Assembly: GCF_000423585.1 (NCBI RefSeq)
Contig: NZ_AUIG01000001.1
Location: 248,001-312,000, forward strand
DNA: 64,000 bases
Source of the DNA: Salinimicrobium xinjiangense DSM 19287
Lineage (GTDB): Bacteria > Bacteroidota > Bacteroidia > Flavobacteriales > Flavobacteriaceae
Direction of reading: 5' to 3'
Every line of letters begins with the position of its first letter. The stretch's first letter is position 1. The translations under genes were made by a program, and so were the position numbers. The notes below the pieces were generated by a model. That model did not search any database. It was not told the DNA's origin and worked only from the letters and a program-made list of their open reading frames with translations. Positions 9,443 to 17,182 of the stretch are shown here, piece by piece.

Positions 9443-9476
9443 AAAGGCTGTTTAAGTTACTTCTTAGACAGCCTTT
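9443..9476 (+). terminator. Hairpin terminator after the four-repeat lipoprotein gene
   Basis: A perfect 9-bp stem (AAAGGCTGT with ACAGCCTTT) has a 16-base loop and is followed by CTTA. It begins 19 bp past the stop codon. From here to the promoter at 9723 I see no gene or repeat. Confidence 0.65.
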
Positions 9477-9722
9477 CTTATGGTTATGAAAATCCTTTCT
9501 GTTGGTTATGCAGAGTTATAGAATAAACGAGAAAATTCTATTCCGGAAGGAAAATTCCCAATCTCAAAAGATCTTAACACAATCTTTACACAGATTTTAG
9601 AAAAGTCAGGAATATTTTGGAATCCTTTTCTCTCAAGTCAGGTGAAATATCCACTGCTTCCTTGAATAACATGTAGTTAAACCAATAAAATCATATACTC
9701 ATCGAAAAATAGCCGGGGCATC

Positions 9723-9752
9723 TTGTTCTACACGCAGGAAAAATTAAATTTA
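9723..9752 (+). promoter_or_regulatory. Probable promoter of the second repeat lipoprotein gene
   Basis: A TTG at 9723-9725, a 19-bp spacer and TAAATTTA at 9745-9752 fit the Bacteroidetes -33/-7 layout with one mismatch in the -7 box. It lies 27 bp before the ATG at 9780. Confidence 0.5.
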
Positions 9753-9779
9753 GGTTAGTACTAACCAAATCAAACAGTT

Positions 9780-10568
9780 ATGAAAAGAATATATTTGTTG
9801 ATCGTAATTTTTGCACTGGCATCCTGTTCAGTGGATAATGAAGAAATTATTTCTGAAGCCGGGACCCTGGAGACTTTAAATGCAGTAGTGGAAATTGACG
9901 GATGTGAGTCTGAATCCTACTCCTTTGCGAATGCAGGTGCTATTGAAGTAATAAATGATTCCGACTTTTTATATGTAAGTATAGTTGCAAATGATATGTA
10001 TGCGCTGAACCATACGAAGCTGCACGTTGCTGATTCTGAAGCGGATTTTCCTACTGTAGGAAAGGGAAACCTGCCTCCCGGAAAAATGGAATACAAAGAA
10101 AGCTTTGAGCCGGCTGTAGAGTCTTACACTTTCAAATTTCCGCTTTCAGATTATGAGGGCTGCATTTTTATAGCTTCCCAATCTGTATTTTCAAACGGTG
10201 CAGGTTCGGGAACTTATTGGGCGGGTGATATTGCCGGGGCAAGCGGAAACTGGGCTTATTTCGAGTATTGTATTCAGGTATGCGAACCTCAGGATCCACC
10301 CTGCGATTTAGATGCCGGTCCGGATAACTCGAAAACAATAACTTATTCCGAAGCAGCAGCACTTCCCAGTTGGGATGAAGTCAGGAAACTTTATCTAAGT
10401 CTGCTGGAGCCAGGTGTTAGTCGCAATGGTAGCTTCGATCCTTCCATCTGGGACATTATTAATGATTTTAATGAGAGAGGTGTTGGCACATACACAACAA
10501 CCTACACCATTACTGATGGAGAATGTTCAGATTCTGTTGAACTCAGTATCATTGTCGTACCGGATTAG
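9780..10568 (+). CDS. Lipoprotein with a unique N-domain and one C-terminal SWDEVRKLYLSLL repeat
   Basis: The 262-residue protein has a signal peptide with lipobox ALASC (Cys16) followed by SVDNEE. Residues about 35-170 form a domain I do not recognise, with four Cys and aromatic-rich strands (NWAYFEYC). Residues about 176-261 are a single copy of the module repeated four times in the neighbour at 8198, closest to that protein's fourth repeat (both have CDLDAGPDNSKTIT and NDFN before the beta-rich end). The N-terminal signal region is also similar, so the two genes are paralogs that diverged by domain swap or repeat expansion. The role is unknown. Surface display is inferred from the acidic residues after the lipid Cys. 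Confidence 0.78.
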   Translation: MKRIYLLIVIFALASCSVDNEEIISEAGTLETLNAVVEIDGCESESYSFANAGAIEVINDSDFLYVSIVANDMYALNHTKLHVADSEADFPTVGKGNLPPGKMEYKESFEPAVESYTFKFPLSDYEGCIFIASQSVFSNGAGSGTYWAGDIAGASGNWAYFEYCIQVCEPQDPPCDLDAGPDNSKTITYSEAAALPSWDEVRKLYLSLLEPGVSRNGSFDPSIWDIINDFNERGVGTYTTTYTITDGECSDSVELSIIVVPD

Positions 10569-10595
10569 AAGAAATTATTAAGATTAAACTTTTTT

Positions 10596-10625
10596 AAATC
10601 AGGCTGTCCTCGGACAGCCTGATTT
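10596..10625 (+). terminator. Strong hairpin terminator after the second lipoprotein gene
   Basis: A perfect 14-bp inverted repeat (AAATCAGGCTGTCC and its complement) has a 2-base TC spacer, 28 bp after the stop. The inner part of the stem shares GGCTGT with the terminator after the paralog at 9443. Confidence 0.75.
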
Positions 10626-10759
10626 AATATTTGGTGAGGTTAAAAACCTCATTAATTGAGGAAGTAATGTTGTAAGGCTAAAGATCGTCTTTTGAATTAC
10701 CTCTGCACCTACTTCGGTGAAATATTAAATTTTTATCCTCAGACATATTAAACATTTAA

Positions 10760-10785
10760 GAGTCTAGGATCTAGATTCTAGACTC
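10760..10785. repeat. CTAGA-type palindrome
   Basis: GAGTCTAG and CTAGACTC form a perfect 8-bp inverted repeat around an AT-rich centre that itself contains CTAGA. It looks like a short dispersed low-complexity repeat; no function is evident. Confidence 0.4.
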
Positions 10786-10813
10786 TAGGATCCCACTTTT
10801 TTAAATGGATACG

Positions 10814-10821
10814 TATATTTG
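10814..10821 (+). promoter_or_regulatory. -7 element upstream of the GT4 gene
   Basis: TATATTTG is an exact TAnnTTTG match 11 bp before the ATG at 10833, implying a very short leader. Confidence 0.5.
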
Positions 10822-10832
10822 CCAAAAATTCC

Positions 10833-11996
10833 ATGCCTCCCAAACTCATACGTATCACCACCGTTCCCCTTTCTTTAGAGAAACTTCTCGAAGGTCAGCT
10901 AACCTTCATGAATGGCTATTTTGAGGTGACTGCAATTGCTGCAGAACAAGAACGTCTTGAACAGTACGGTCGCGATAATGGCGTTAAAACCTTTCATCTG
11001 GAAATGACAAGGGAGATTACTCCAGGGCAGGATCTAAAGGCTTTATTTAAACTCTACCGATATTTTAAGAGAACCAAACCTGAAATTGTCCATACCCATA
11101 CTCCCAAGGCTGGAATTGTTGGAATGATGGCGGCTAAAATGGCCGGAGTGCCTGTCCGTTTACACACGGTCGCAGGTATGCCCTTAATGGAAACCACCGG
11201 AACTAAAAGAAAAATTCTGGAGCAGGTAGAGCGGCTGACGTATACTCTGGCTACCAAAGTATATCCGAATTCCGAAGGCCTTAAAAAGATCATTTTGGAT
11301 AACAATTTCACAAAACCCGAAAAACTGAAAGTGTTAGGAGAGGGGAGCTCCAATGGTATAGATACCCACTATTTCAACCCGGCACATTTCACCGCAGAAC
11401 AGAAGAAGGAAATCCGGCAATCTATGAACATTCCCTCAGATGATCTGGTTTTTATTTTTGTCGGCAGACTGGTCAAAGATAAAGGGATCAACGAACTGGT
11501 GCAGGCCTTTAAAAAACTAGCTGCAGAAACTCCAAATATCAGCCTACTCCTGGTCGGACCTTTTGAACAGGAACTGGATCCGATTACAGAAGAGAATTTT
11601 CAAGAAGTAAAGACGCATCCAAAGATCTTTACTACCGGCTACCAGATCGATGTCCGTCCTTATTTTGCCGTTGCAGATGTGCTTGTGTTTCCAAGTTACA
11701 GGGAAGGCTTTCCTAATGTGGTGATGCAGGCGGGAGCAATGGGATTGCCGTCTATTGTGACAGACATTAATGGCTGTAATGAGATTGTGCGGGATGAAGA
11801 GAACGGACTAATTATCCCGGTCAAAGATCAGGAGGCTCTTCTACTTGCTATGAAGAAACTGGCAAGCAATACCGAATTACGCCAAAAACTCGCCGCAAAT
11901 TCCCGTTCTGTAATAACTGCTAAGTATGAACGAAGAGTTTTCTGGGATTTGCTTTTGAAGGAATATAGATTACAGATGAAGGAAGCGGGGCTTTAG
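10833..11996 (+). CDS. Glycosyltransferase family 4
   Basis: The 387-residue GT-B protein has a conserved N-terminal HTHTPKAGIVGMMAA stretch (about residues 87-101), seen in transferases that modify undecaprenyl-linked sugars. The C-terminal half carries FVGRLVKDKGI (about residue 210) and YREGFPNVVMQAG (about 289-301), which supply the Arg/Lys pair and acidic donor-binding residues of the retaining family. It has its own -7 box and stands alone between the lipoprotein pair and the sugar-transferase operon. It probably adds an early sugar to the lipid-linked unit begun by the product of the gene at 12750; the sugar is unknown. Confidence 0.9.
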   Translation: MPPKLIRITTVPLSLEKLLEGQLTFMNGYFEVTAIAAEQERLEQYGRDNGVKTFHLEMTREITPGQDLKALFKLYRYFKRTKPEIVHTHTPKAGIVGMMAAKMAGVPVRLHTVAGMPLMETTGTKRKILEQVERLTYTLATKVYPNSEGLKKIILDNNFTKPEKLKVLGEGSSNGIDTHYFNPAHFTAEQKKEIRQSMNIPSDDLVFIFVGRLVKDKGINELVQAFKKLAAETPNISLLLVGPFEQELDPITEENFQEVKTHPKIFTTGYQIDVRPYFAVADVLVFPSYREGFPNVVMQAGAMGLPSIVTDINGCNEIVRDEENGLIIPVKDQEALLLAMKKLASNTELRQKLAANSRSVITAKYERRVFWDLLLKEYRLQMKEAGL

Positions 11997-12001
11997 GACT
12001 T

Positions 12002-12545
12002 GGAGACAAGGTGACTTGGGGAGTGGGGGACGGGTGAACAGGAGACTAGGGGAAGAGGAGAACAGGAGACTTAAAAAAGTGTTCAGTGCTCAGTGATCAG
12101 TGATCAGAAAAGCTGGGAATAGGCAAACTGAAGTTGGCAGCTCAATTTAATGTAATTCAAGATAGGCTCCCTCTCTTTCGGAGAGGGCGGGGGGAGAGGA
12201 TGATCCGGACCCGATGGCGCGGATTTGTTATCCGTGACGATACCGTCTTAAATTCCAAGCACCAATTTTTACCCACCGAAGCTTTTTAGCGGAGGAGGGC
12301 CAAGCACCAAATTTCAAATATATACTGGGGACAAGGTGACTTGGGGAGTGGGGGACGGGTGAACAGGAGACTAGGGGAAGAGGAGAACAGGAGACTTAAA
12401 AAAGTGTTCAGTGCTCAGTGGTCAGTGATCAGAAAAGCTGGGAGTAGGAAAACCTGAAGTTGGCAGATCTATTTTTAATGGAATTTCACGATAGGCTCCC
12501 TCTCCTTAGGAGAGCCTGTCCGCCGTGGCGGGGGCGGGGGAGAGA
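12002..12545. repeat. Imperfect direct repeat of about 200 bp, offset 326 bp
   Basis: The block from 12002 to about 12200 recurs at about 12327-12545. Both copies have the purine-rich ACAAGGTGACTTGGGGAG section, the GTTCAGTGCTCAGTG run, and a pyrimidine/purine hairpin (12169-12187 with CCCTCTC/GAGAGGG; 12500-12514 with CTCTCCT/AGGAGAG). The second copy carries extra GCCGTGGCGG sequence. There is no coding frame. Together with the AATTAACC run this fills the 754-bp gap. Confidence 0.75.
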
Positions 12546-12574
12546 ATGATTCAGTAATCAGGAGACTGTTTCTC

Positions 12575-12685
12575 CAATTAACTAATCCCCGATTAACCAA
12601 TTAACCAATCCCCAATTAACCAATCCCCAATTAACCAATCCCGAATTAACGATTCCCGAATTAACGATTCCCGAATTAACCAATT
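12575..12685. repeat. Tandem AATTAACCAATCCC repeat
   Basis: Seven or more degenerate copies of a 14-17 bp unit (AATTAACCAATCCCC or AATTAACGATTCCCG) lie directly upstream of the sugar-transferase promoter. A shorter version of the same unit precedes the deacetylase gene at 1194-1240. Confidence 0.7.
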
Positions 12686-12690
12686 TAACA

Positions 12691-12698
12691 TACCTTTG
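12691..12698 (+). promoter_or_regulatory. -7 element of the polysaccharide assembly/export operon
   Basis: TACCTTTG matches TAnnTTTG exactly and lies 51 bp before the GTG start at 12750. It abuts the tandem AATTAACC repeat, so the -33 region falls inside the repeat. Confidence 0.45.
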
Positions 12699-12749
12699 TA
12701 ACTAATTAAAGCTATAAATCCTTTAGTTTGCTCCTGAAAAATCAGCTTT

Positions 12750-13355
12750 GTGTACAGAAGATATTTGAAACCTCTTATTGATTTTTTGATAGCGCTGCTG
12801 GCTTATTTTTTTCTTTTGCCGGTATTCCTGTTAATAGCTCTTTTATTATTTATAGCAAATAGAGATAATCCTTTTTTTCTCCAGTTGCGGCCGGGTAAAA
12901 ACGGAAAGTTATTCAGGATCATTAAGTTTAAAACTATGAATGACAGGAGGGACAGCAGCGGAGAATTACTTCCGGACGCCGAACGTCTTACTGCCATAGG
13001 CAGGATCGTTAGAAAGACCTCTCTTGATGAAATCCCGCAATTGATCAATGTTTTAAAGGGTGATATGAGTCTTATTGGTCCGAGACCTCTTCTTCCGGAA
13101 TATTTAAAACTCTATACTCCTCATCAGCAAAAGCGGCACAATGTAAGACCGGGTATAACCGGATGGGCGCAGGTGAATGGCAGAAATGCGATTTCCTGGA
13201 GCAAAAAGTTGGAGCTGGATGTCTGGTATGTCGAGCATATTTCATTTTGGCTGGATGTGAAAATTGTCTGGCTGACCTTTTTAAAAGTTTTAAGATCTGA
13301 AGGTATAAATACTGCTAATATGGCTACTACAGAGCCTTTCAACGGAAGTAATTAA
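12750..13355 (+). CDS. Undecaprenyl-phosphate sugar-1-phosphate transferase (PglC-like)
   Basis: The 201-residue protein starts at GTG. It has one N-terminal hydrophobic re-entrant or membrane helix (about residues 8-35) and then the small catalytic domain of the polyprenyl-phosphate phosphoglycosyl transferases. Visible motifs are FKTMNDRRD (about 52-60), KTSLDEIPQLINVLKGDMSLIGPRPLL (about 91-117, with the Asp-Glu pair) and RPGITGWAQVNGR. The length fits monotopic PglC/WcaJ-core enzymes without the large N-domain. It should transfer a sugar-1-phosphate, probably a diacetamido or acetamido sugar given the next genes, to undecaprenyl phosphate at the inner membrane. It is the first gene of a six-gene operon. 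Confidence 0.92.
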   Translation: MYRRYLKPLIDFLIALLAYFFLLPVFLLIALLLFIANRDNPFFLQLRPGKNGKLFRIIKFKTMNDRRDSSGELLPDAERLTAIGRIVRKTSLDEIPQLINVLKGDMSLIGPRPLLPEYLKLYTPHQQKRHNVRPGITGWAQVNGRNAISWSKKLELDVWYVEHISFWLDVKIVWLTFLKVLRSEGINTANMATTEPFNGSN

Positions 13356-13356
13356 T

Positions 13357-13968
13357 ATGAATATATACGGCGCCAGCGGACATGGAAAAGTGATCATTGA
13401 TCTGTTGCATTCCCGTATGCTGGAGATTCATCAGGTCCTGGATGACAACCCGGTCATAACGGGAATTTATGATTATCCTGTAGTACACGAATATACTCCC
13501 GAGGTATTACGACGGAAAACCATTGTTGCTATTGGCGATAATAAAACCAGGAAAAAAGTGGTAGACAATTTTCCCGGTACATTCTACCGCGGAGTAAGTC
13601 ATGCAACTGCTGTTGTAGACCGGACGGTAGAAATAGGGGAGGGTACGGTGATCATGGCCAATGCTGCCGTCAATGCAGATACCATCATCGGTTCACATTG
13701 TATTCTGAATACCGGATGTATTGTGGAACACGATTGTGTACTAGGAAATTTTGCCCATATTTCTCCCGGTGCTGTACTCGCAGGGGGAGTAAAAGTGGGA
13801 GAAGGATCACATATTGGGATTGGCGCTTTAGTAATTCCGGGTAAAAAAATAGGTAAATGGTGCACCATTGGCGCAGGGGCAGTGATCATTGAAGATGTGC
13901 CCGACCATTCTACCGTTGTGGGTAATCCTGGGAAGATCATCAAAATCTTAGATAAAGAGAATGAATAA
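13357..13968 (+). CDS. PglD-like amino-sugar N-acetyltransferase
   Basis: The 203-residue protein has an N-terminal nucleotide-sugar domain starting MNIYGASGHGKVIID, the glycine-rich signature of the PglD/NeuD family. A left-handed beta-helix of hexapeptide repeats follows from about residue 90. The catalytic His is probably in VEHDCVLG (about residue 126). In PglD it acetylates the 4-amino group of a UDP-4-amino-4,6-dideoxy sugar, the product of the neighbouring aminotransferase. It starts 2 bp after the previous stop and overlaps the next gene by 8 bp, so expression is tightly coupled. Confidence 0.9.
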   Translation: MNIYGASGHGKVIIDLLHSRMLEIHQVLDDNPVITGIYDYPVVHEYTPEVLRRKTIVAIGDNKTRKKVVDNFPGTFYRGVSHATAVVDRTVEIGEGTVIMANAAVNADTIIGSHCILNTGCIVEHDCVLGNFAHISPGAVLAGGVKVGEGSHIGIGALVIPGKKIGKWCTIGAGAVIIEDVPDHSTVVGNPGKIIKILDKENE

Positions 13969-15175
13969 AGAAAAAATATGGCTTTCTTCCCCACATATGG
14001 GAGGAAATGAGCTTAAATATATTCATGAGGCCTTCGAGCAAAACTGGATTGCGCCTTTAGGACCTAATGTCAATGGGTTCGAGCAGGATCTTAAGGACTA
14101 TTTATTTTCCGACTCTCCTTCCTTTGGGAAGGAGGATAAGCACTCTGGAACCCCCTCCTTTAGGAGGGGGCAGGGGGAGGTGAAAACGGAGGCAGGGGAG
14201 GTCGCTGTTCTCAGTTCAGGAACTGCAGCCCTGCATCTTGCACTTATTCTTGCAGGTGTGGAAAGAGGTGATGAGGTGCTTTGTCAGAGCCTCACCTTTG
14301 CTGCATCGGCAAACCCTATTGTTTATTTGGGTGCGACCCCGGTGTTTGTGGATAGCGAGGAGGATACCCTTAATATTTCCCCTTTCTACCTTGAAGAGGC
14401 CATTAAAGACCGTATTCAAAAAGGTAAAAAGCCGAAAGCCATAATAGCCGTACATTTGTACGGTATGCCTTATAAAGTTGAAGAAGTACAGGAAATAGCT
14501 TCCAGATATGACGTTACGGTAATAGAAGACAGCGCAGAAGCTTTGGGAAGTTCTTATAAGGGACAAAAATGTGGAACTTTTGGCGATTTCGCTATACTTT
14601 CTTTCAACGGAAATAAGATCATCACTACTTCCGGTGGCGGGGCATTAATAACCCGCAGCATTGGACTTAAGGAGAAAGCTGTTTTTCTTGCTACTCAGGC
14701 CAGAGATCAGGCTCCGCATTACCAGCACAGTGAAATAGGCTATAATTATAGGCTCAGCAATATAGCTGCAGGTATTGGCAGAGGTCAAATGCAGGTGCTC
14801 GATACGCATGTGGCGAAAAGAAGGGAGATGAACATGTTTTACCGGGAGCTGTTTGGCAGAGTTAAAGAAGTAAAAGTATTAAATGAACCTGAAAATACAT
14901 ACTTTTGTAACCACTGGCTCACGGTGATAAAAGCAGAAGACAATAGAGCCTTTGATACAGATGCTCTGCGGATGCATCTTGAAAAAGAGAATATTGAAAG
15001 CAGACCTCTGTGGAAGCCGATGCATATGCAGCCGGTTTTCAAAGATGCGCCTTTTTATGGAAACGGTGTAGCAGAGAAGGCTTTTGAAAATGGATTATGT
15101 CTTCCTTCAGGTTCCAACCTGGGAGAAGAAGAAAAAAACAGGATAAGTACTGCAATTAAAAATTTTCTGCAGTAA
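13961..15175 (+). CDS. DegT/DnrJ/EryC1/StrS-family sugar aminotransferase (PglE-like) with an in-frame insertion
   Basis: The 404-residue PLP enzyme has the PglE-type N-terminus (SSPHMGGNELKY), LSSGTAAL for cofactor phosphate binding, VIEDSAEALGSSYKG with the PLP-ring Asp, and a catalytic Lys in FNGNKIITTSGGG. It probably aminates a UDP-4-keto-6-deoxy-HexNAc made by the dehydratase downstream, feeding the PglD-like acetyltransferase upstream. Residues about 49-80 do not belong to the family. They sit between the start of the first strand and LSSGTAAL, and are encoded by two hairpins resembling the intergenic repeats of this genome. The frame stays open, so the protein may be functional with an extra surface loop. 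Confidence 0.9.
   Translation: MNKEKIWLSSPHMGGNELKYIHEAFEQNWIAPLGPNVNGFEQDLKDYLFSDSPSFGKEDKHSGTPSFRRGQGEVKTEAGEVAVLSSGTAALHLALILAGVERGDEVLCQSLTFAASANPIVYLGATPVFVDSEEDTLNISPFYLEEAIKDRIQKGKKPKAIIAVHLYGMPYKVEEVQEIASRYDVTVIEDSAEALGSSYKGQKCGTFGDFAILSFNGNKIITTSGGGALITRSIGLKEKAVFLATQARDQAPHYQHSEIGYNYRLSNIAAGIGRGQMQVLDTHVAKRREMNMFYRELFGRVKEVKVLNEPENTYFCNHWLTVIKAEDNRAFDTDALRMHLEKENIESRPLWKPMHMQPVFKDAPFYGNGVAEKAFENGLCLPSGSNLGEEEKNRISTAIKNFLQ
14105..14200 (+). repeat. Repeat-like palindromic insertion inside the aminotransferase gene
   Basis: Within 96 bp (32 codons) there are two perfect inverted repeats: 14115-14134 (CTCCTTCC/GGAAGGAG) and 14151-14170 (CCCCCTCCT/AGGAGGGGG), followed by CAGGGGGAGG. 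The same kind of pyrimidine/purine hairpin with a G-rich tail lies in the non-coding repeats at 12169-12200 and 12500-12545. Confidence 0.65.
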
Positions 15176-15196
15176 AAAAATCCTAAATGCAACACT

Positions 15197-17182
15197 ATGG
15201 GTAAGAAGCTAAATTATGCCCTTCAGCAAATATTGTCCTCCGAGAACCGCCTGGATATAAGGAATATTAAATACCTGCCACGCTGGGCTATCTTAGGTAT
15301 TGATACTGCTATTATTATTGTTGCCGATCTTCTGACTGTATTGGCTTTAAGGGACCTTACCTCTCATTTCTATGATTTTCTTACGATTTATGAGCGTATG
15401 TTCCTGGTACTGGGAGTAAATATTTTTTACTTTTTTATTTTCAGGACCTATGCGGGTCTTATAAGGCATTCTTCCTATGTTGATGCGCTAAAGATCATGT
15501 TAGCCTGCTTCAGTACTTTCGTTACCCTGCTATTTATTAATTATGCCACTTATATTCTCATTGGTGAGAAAATATATCTGGTTGCGGGGCTGATCTTTTA
15601 TTTCCTGGTTTCTTTCTCTCTTCTTTTCCTGTTCCGGCTTTCGGTGAAGCAGGTCTACGAATACTTTAAAAGAACACAGCGCAATCAAAATTTGCAGAAG
15701 GCAATCATTTTTGGTGCAGATGAAAATGCAATTTCTATTGCAGGAGCCCTGGAAATAGAACATCCCAAGCGTTTTGATATCCGTGGCTTCATTACTCATG
15801 ACAACACCCGCAGGAATATCAGGATACTTGGTAAGCCTGTGGTATACAATGGGTTGAAAGTTAGTGAGGAGGCCAAAGCTCTTGGAGCAACAGCGCTTAT
15901 CCTTTCTGAAAATACACTGACAGCCGAGGAGAAATTTGCAGTTGTTGAGGACTGCCTGGAAAATGATATTAAAGTCTTTAATGCCCCTATTGTCTCTAAT
16001 TATGAAGATGAACAATCGGTTTCTCATAAGGTAAAATCCCTGCAGATTGAAGATTTGCTGGACAGAGAACCTATTCTGCTCAATAAGGAGAACAAAAAGC
16101 AGCAGCTAACCGGAAAAACAATTTTGGTTACCGGGGGTGCCGGATCGATTGGAAGTGAGATCGTGCGACAGGTAGCGGAATATAATCCAAAGCTTCTTTT
16201 AGTGCTGGATCAGGCAGAAACTCCGCTGCATAATATGCAGCTGGAACTGGAGACAAAATTCCCCGATCTCAAATACCGGTGCATTATTTGCGATGTTGCG
16301 AACAGGAACAGGTTAGAATTACTTCTTCAGAAATCACCTGTGGACGTGATATACCATGCCGCGGCCTACAAGCATGTGCCCTTAATGGAGGCAAATCCTC
16401 ATGAGGCTGTATTTGTGAACATTCAGGGAACCAAAAACCTGGCCGATCTTGCTGTCGAGAATAACGTAGGGCATTTTGTTATGGTTTCTACAGACAAGGC
16501 TGTGAACCCAACCAATGTCATGGGTGCCTCTAAAAGGGCTGCTGAGATGTATGTGCAGTCGCTTTATCATTCCGCCTGTGCCGGAGAATCTCCAAGGACC
16601 AAATTTATTACCACGCGTTTTGGAAATGTTTTAGGTTCTAATGGTTCAGTGGTACCGTTGTTCAGGAAACAAATTGAAAAAGGAGGGCCAGTGACCATTA
16701 CACATCCCGATATTATAAGGTACTTCATGACCATCCCGGAAGCCTGTCAGTTGGTATTGGAGGCAGGAGCCATGGGGAAAGGCGGGGAGATCTTTATATT
16801 TGATATGGGAGAGCCCGTGAAGATCATGGATCTCGCGATCAAGATGATCAAACTTGCCGGATTTATTCCGAATAAACAGATCGCTATAAAAATAACAGGC
16901 CTTCGCCCGGGTGAAAAACTGTACGAGGAATTGCTGAGTGAGAAGAGCAAAACTTTGCCCACACATCATAAGAAGATCATGATCGCTGTTGACCAGCCCG
17001 GAAATTATGAAGAAATAAATACTGCTATTGAAAAGATCATTAAAACAGCCAGTAAATTAAAAAGCCATAAAGTTGTGGCAAGGTTGAAACTCCTGGTACC
17101 TGAATTTAAAAGCAATAATTCCACTTTTGAAAAGTTAGATAAAGATCCGGTAATTCATCCTACCCAGAAGAAAATTAGTTAA
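15197..17182 (+). CDS. Polysaccharide nucleotide-sugar 4,6-dehydratase/epimerase, CapD/WbpM/PglF type
   Basis: The 661-residue membrane-anchored short-chain dehydrogenase/reductase has four hydrophobic helices at about residues 30-150, then a small Rossmann-like domain (about 165-280). The catalytic domain has the NAD-binding TGGAGSIGSE at about residue 313. It also has YHAAAYKHVPLME and the modified active site STDKAVNPTNVMGASKR (about 434-450), in which Met replaces the classical Tyr, as in WbpM/PglF. The family removes water from UDP-GlcNAc to give UDP-4-keto-6-deoxy sugars, the substrate for the aminotransferase just upstream. It is in the middle of the operon and ends directly before the export lipoprotein gene. 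Confidence 0.93.
   Translation: MGKKLNYALQQILSSENRLDIRNIKYLPRWAILGIDTAIIIVADLLTVLALRDLTSHFYDFLTIYERMFLVLGVNIFYFFIFRTYAGLIRHSSYVDALKIMLACFSTFVTLLFINYATYILIGEKIYLVAGLIFYFLVSFSLLFLFRLSVKQVYEYFKRTQRNQNLQKAIIFGADENAISIAGALEIEHPKRFDIRGFITHDNTRRNIRILGKPVVYNGLKVSEEAKALGATALILSENTLTAEEKFAVVEDCLENDIKVFNAPIVSNYEDEQSVSHKVKSLQIEDLLDREPILLNKENKKQQLTGKTILVTGGAGSIGSEIVRQVAEYNPKLLLVLDQAETPLHNMQLELETKFPDLKYRCIICDVANRNRLELLLQKSPVDVIYHAAAYKHVPLMEANPHEAVFVNIQGTKNLADLAVENNVGHFVMVSTDKAVNPTNVMGASKRAAEMYVQSLYHSACAGESPRTKFITTRFGNVLGSNGSVVPLFRKQIEKGGPVTITHPDIIRYFMTIPEACQLVLEAGAMGKGGEIFIFDMGEPVKIMDLAIKMIKLAGFIPNKQIAIKITGLRPGEKLYEELLSEKSKTLPTHHKKIMIAVDQPGNYEEINTAIEKIIKTASKLKSHKVVARLKLLVPEFKSNNSTFEKLDKDPVIHPTQKKIS

Noticed and set aside
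13599-13994. Leftward open frame of 131 codons opposite the PglD-like gene
   Set aside because: It mirrors the hexapeptide repeats of the real gene and has biased composition.
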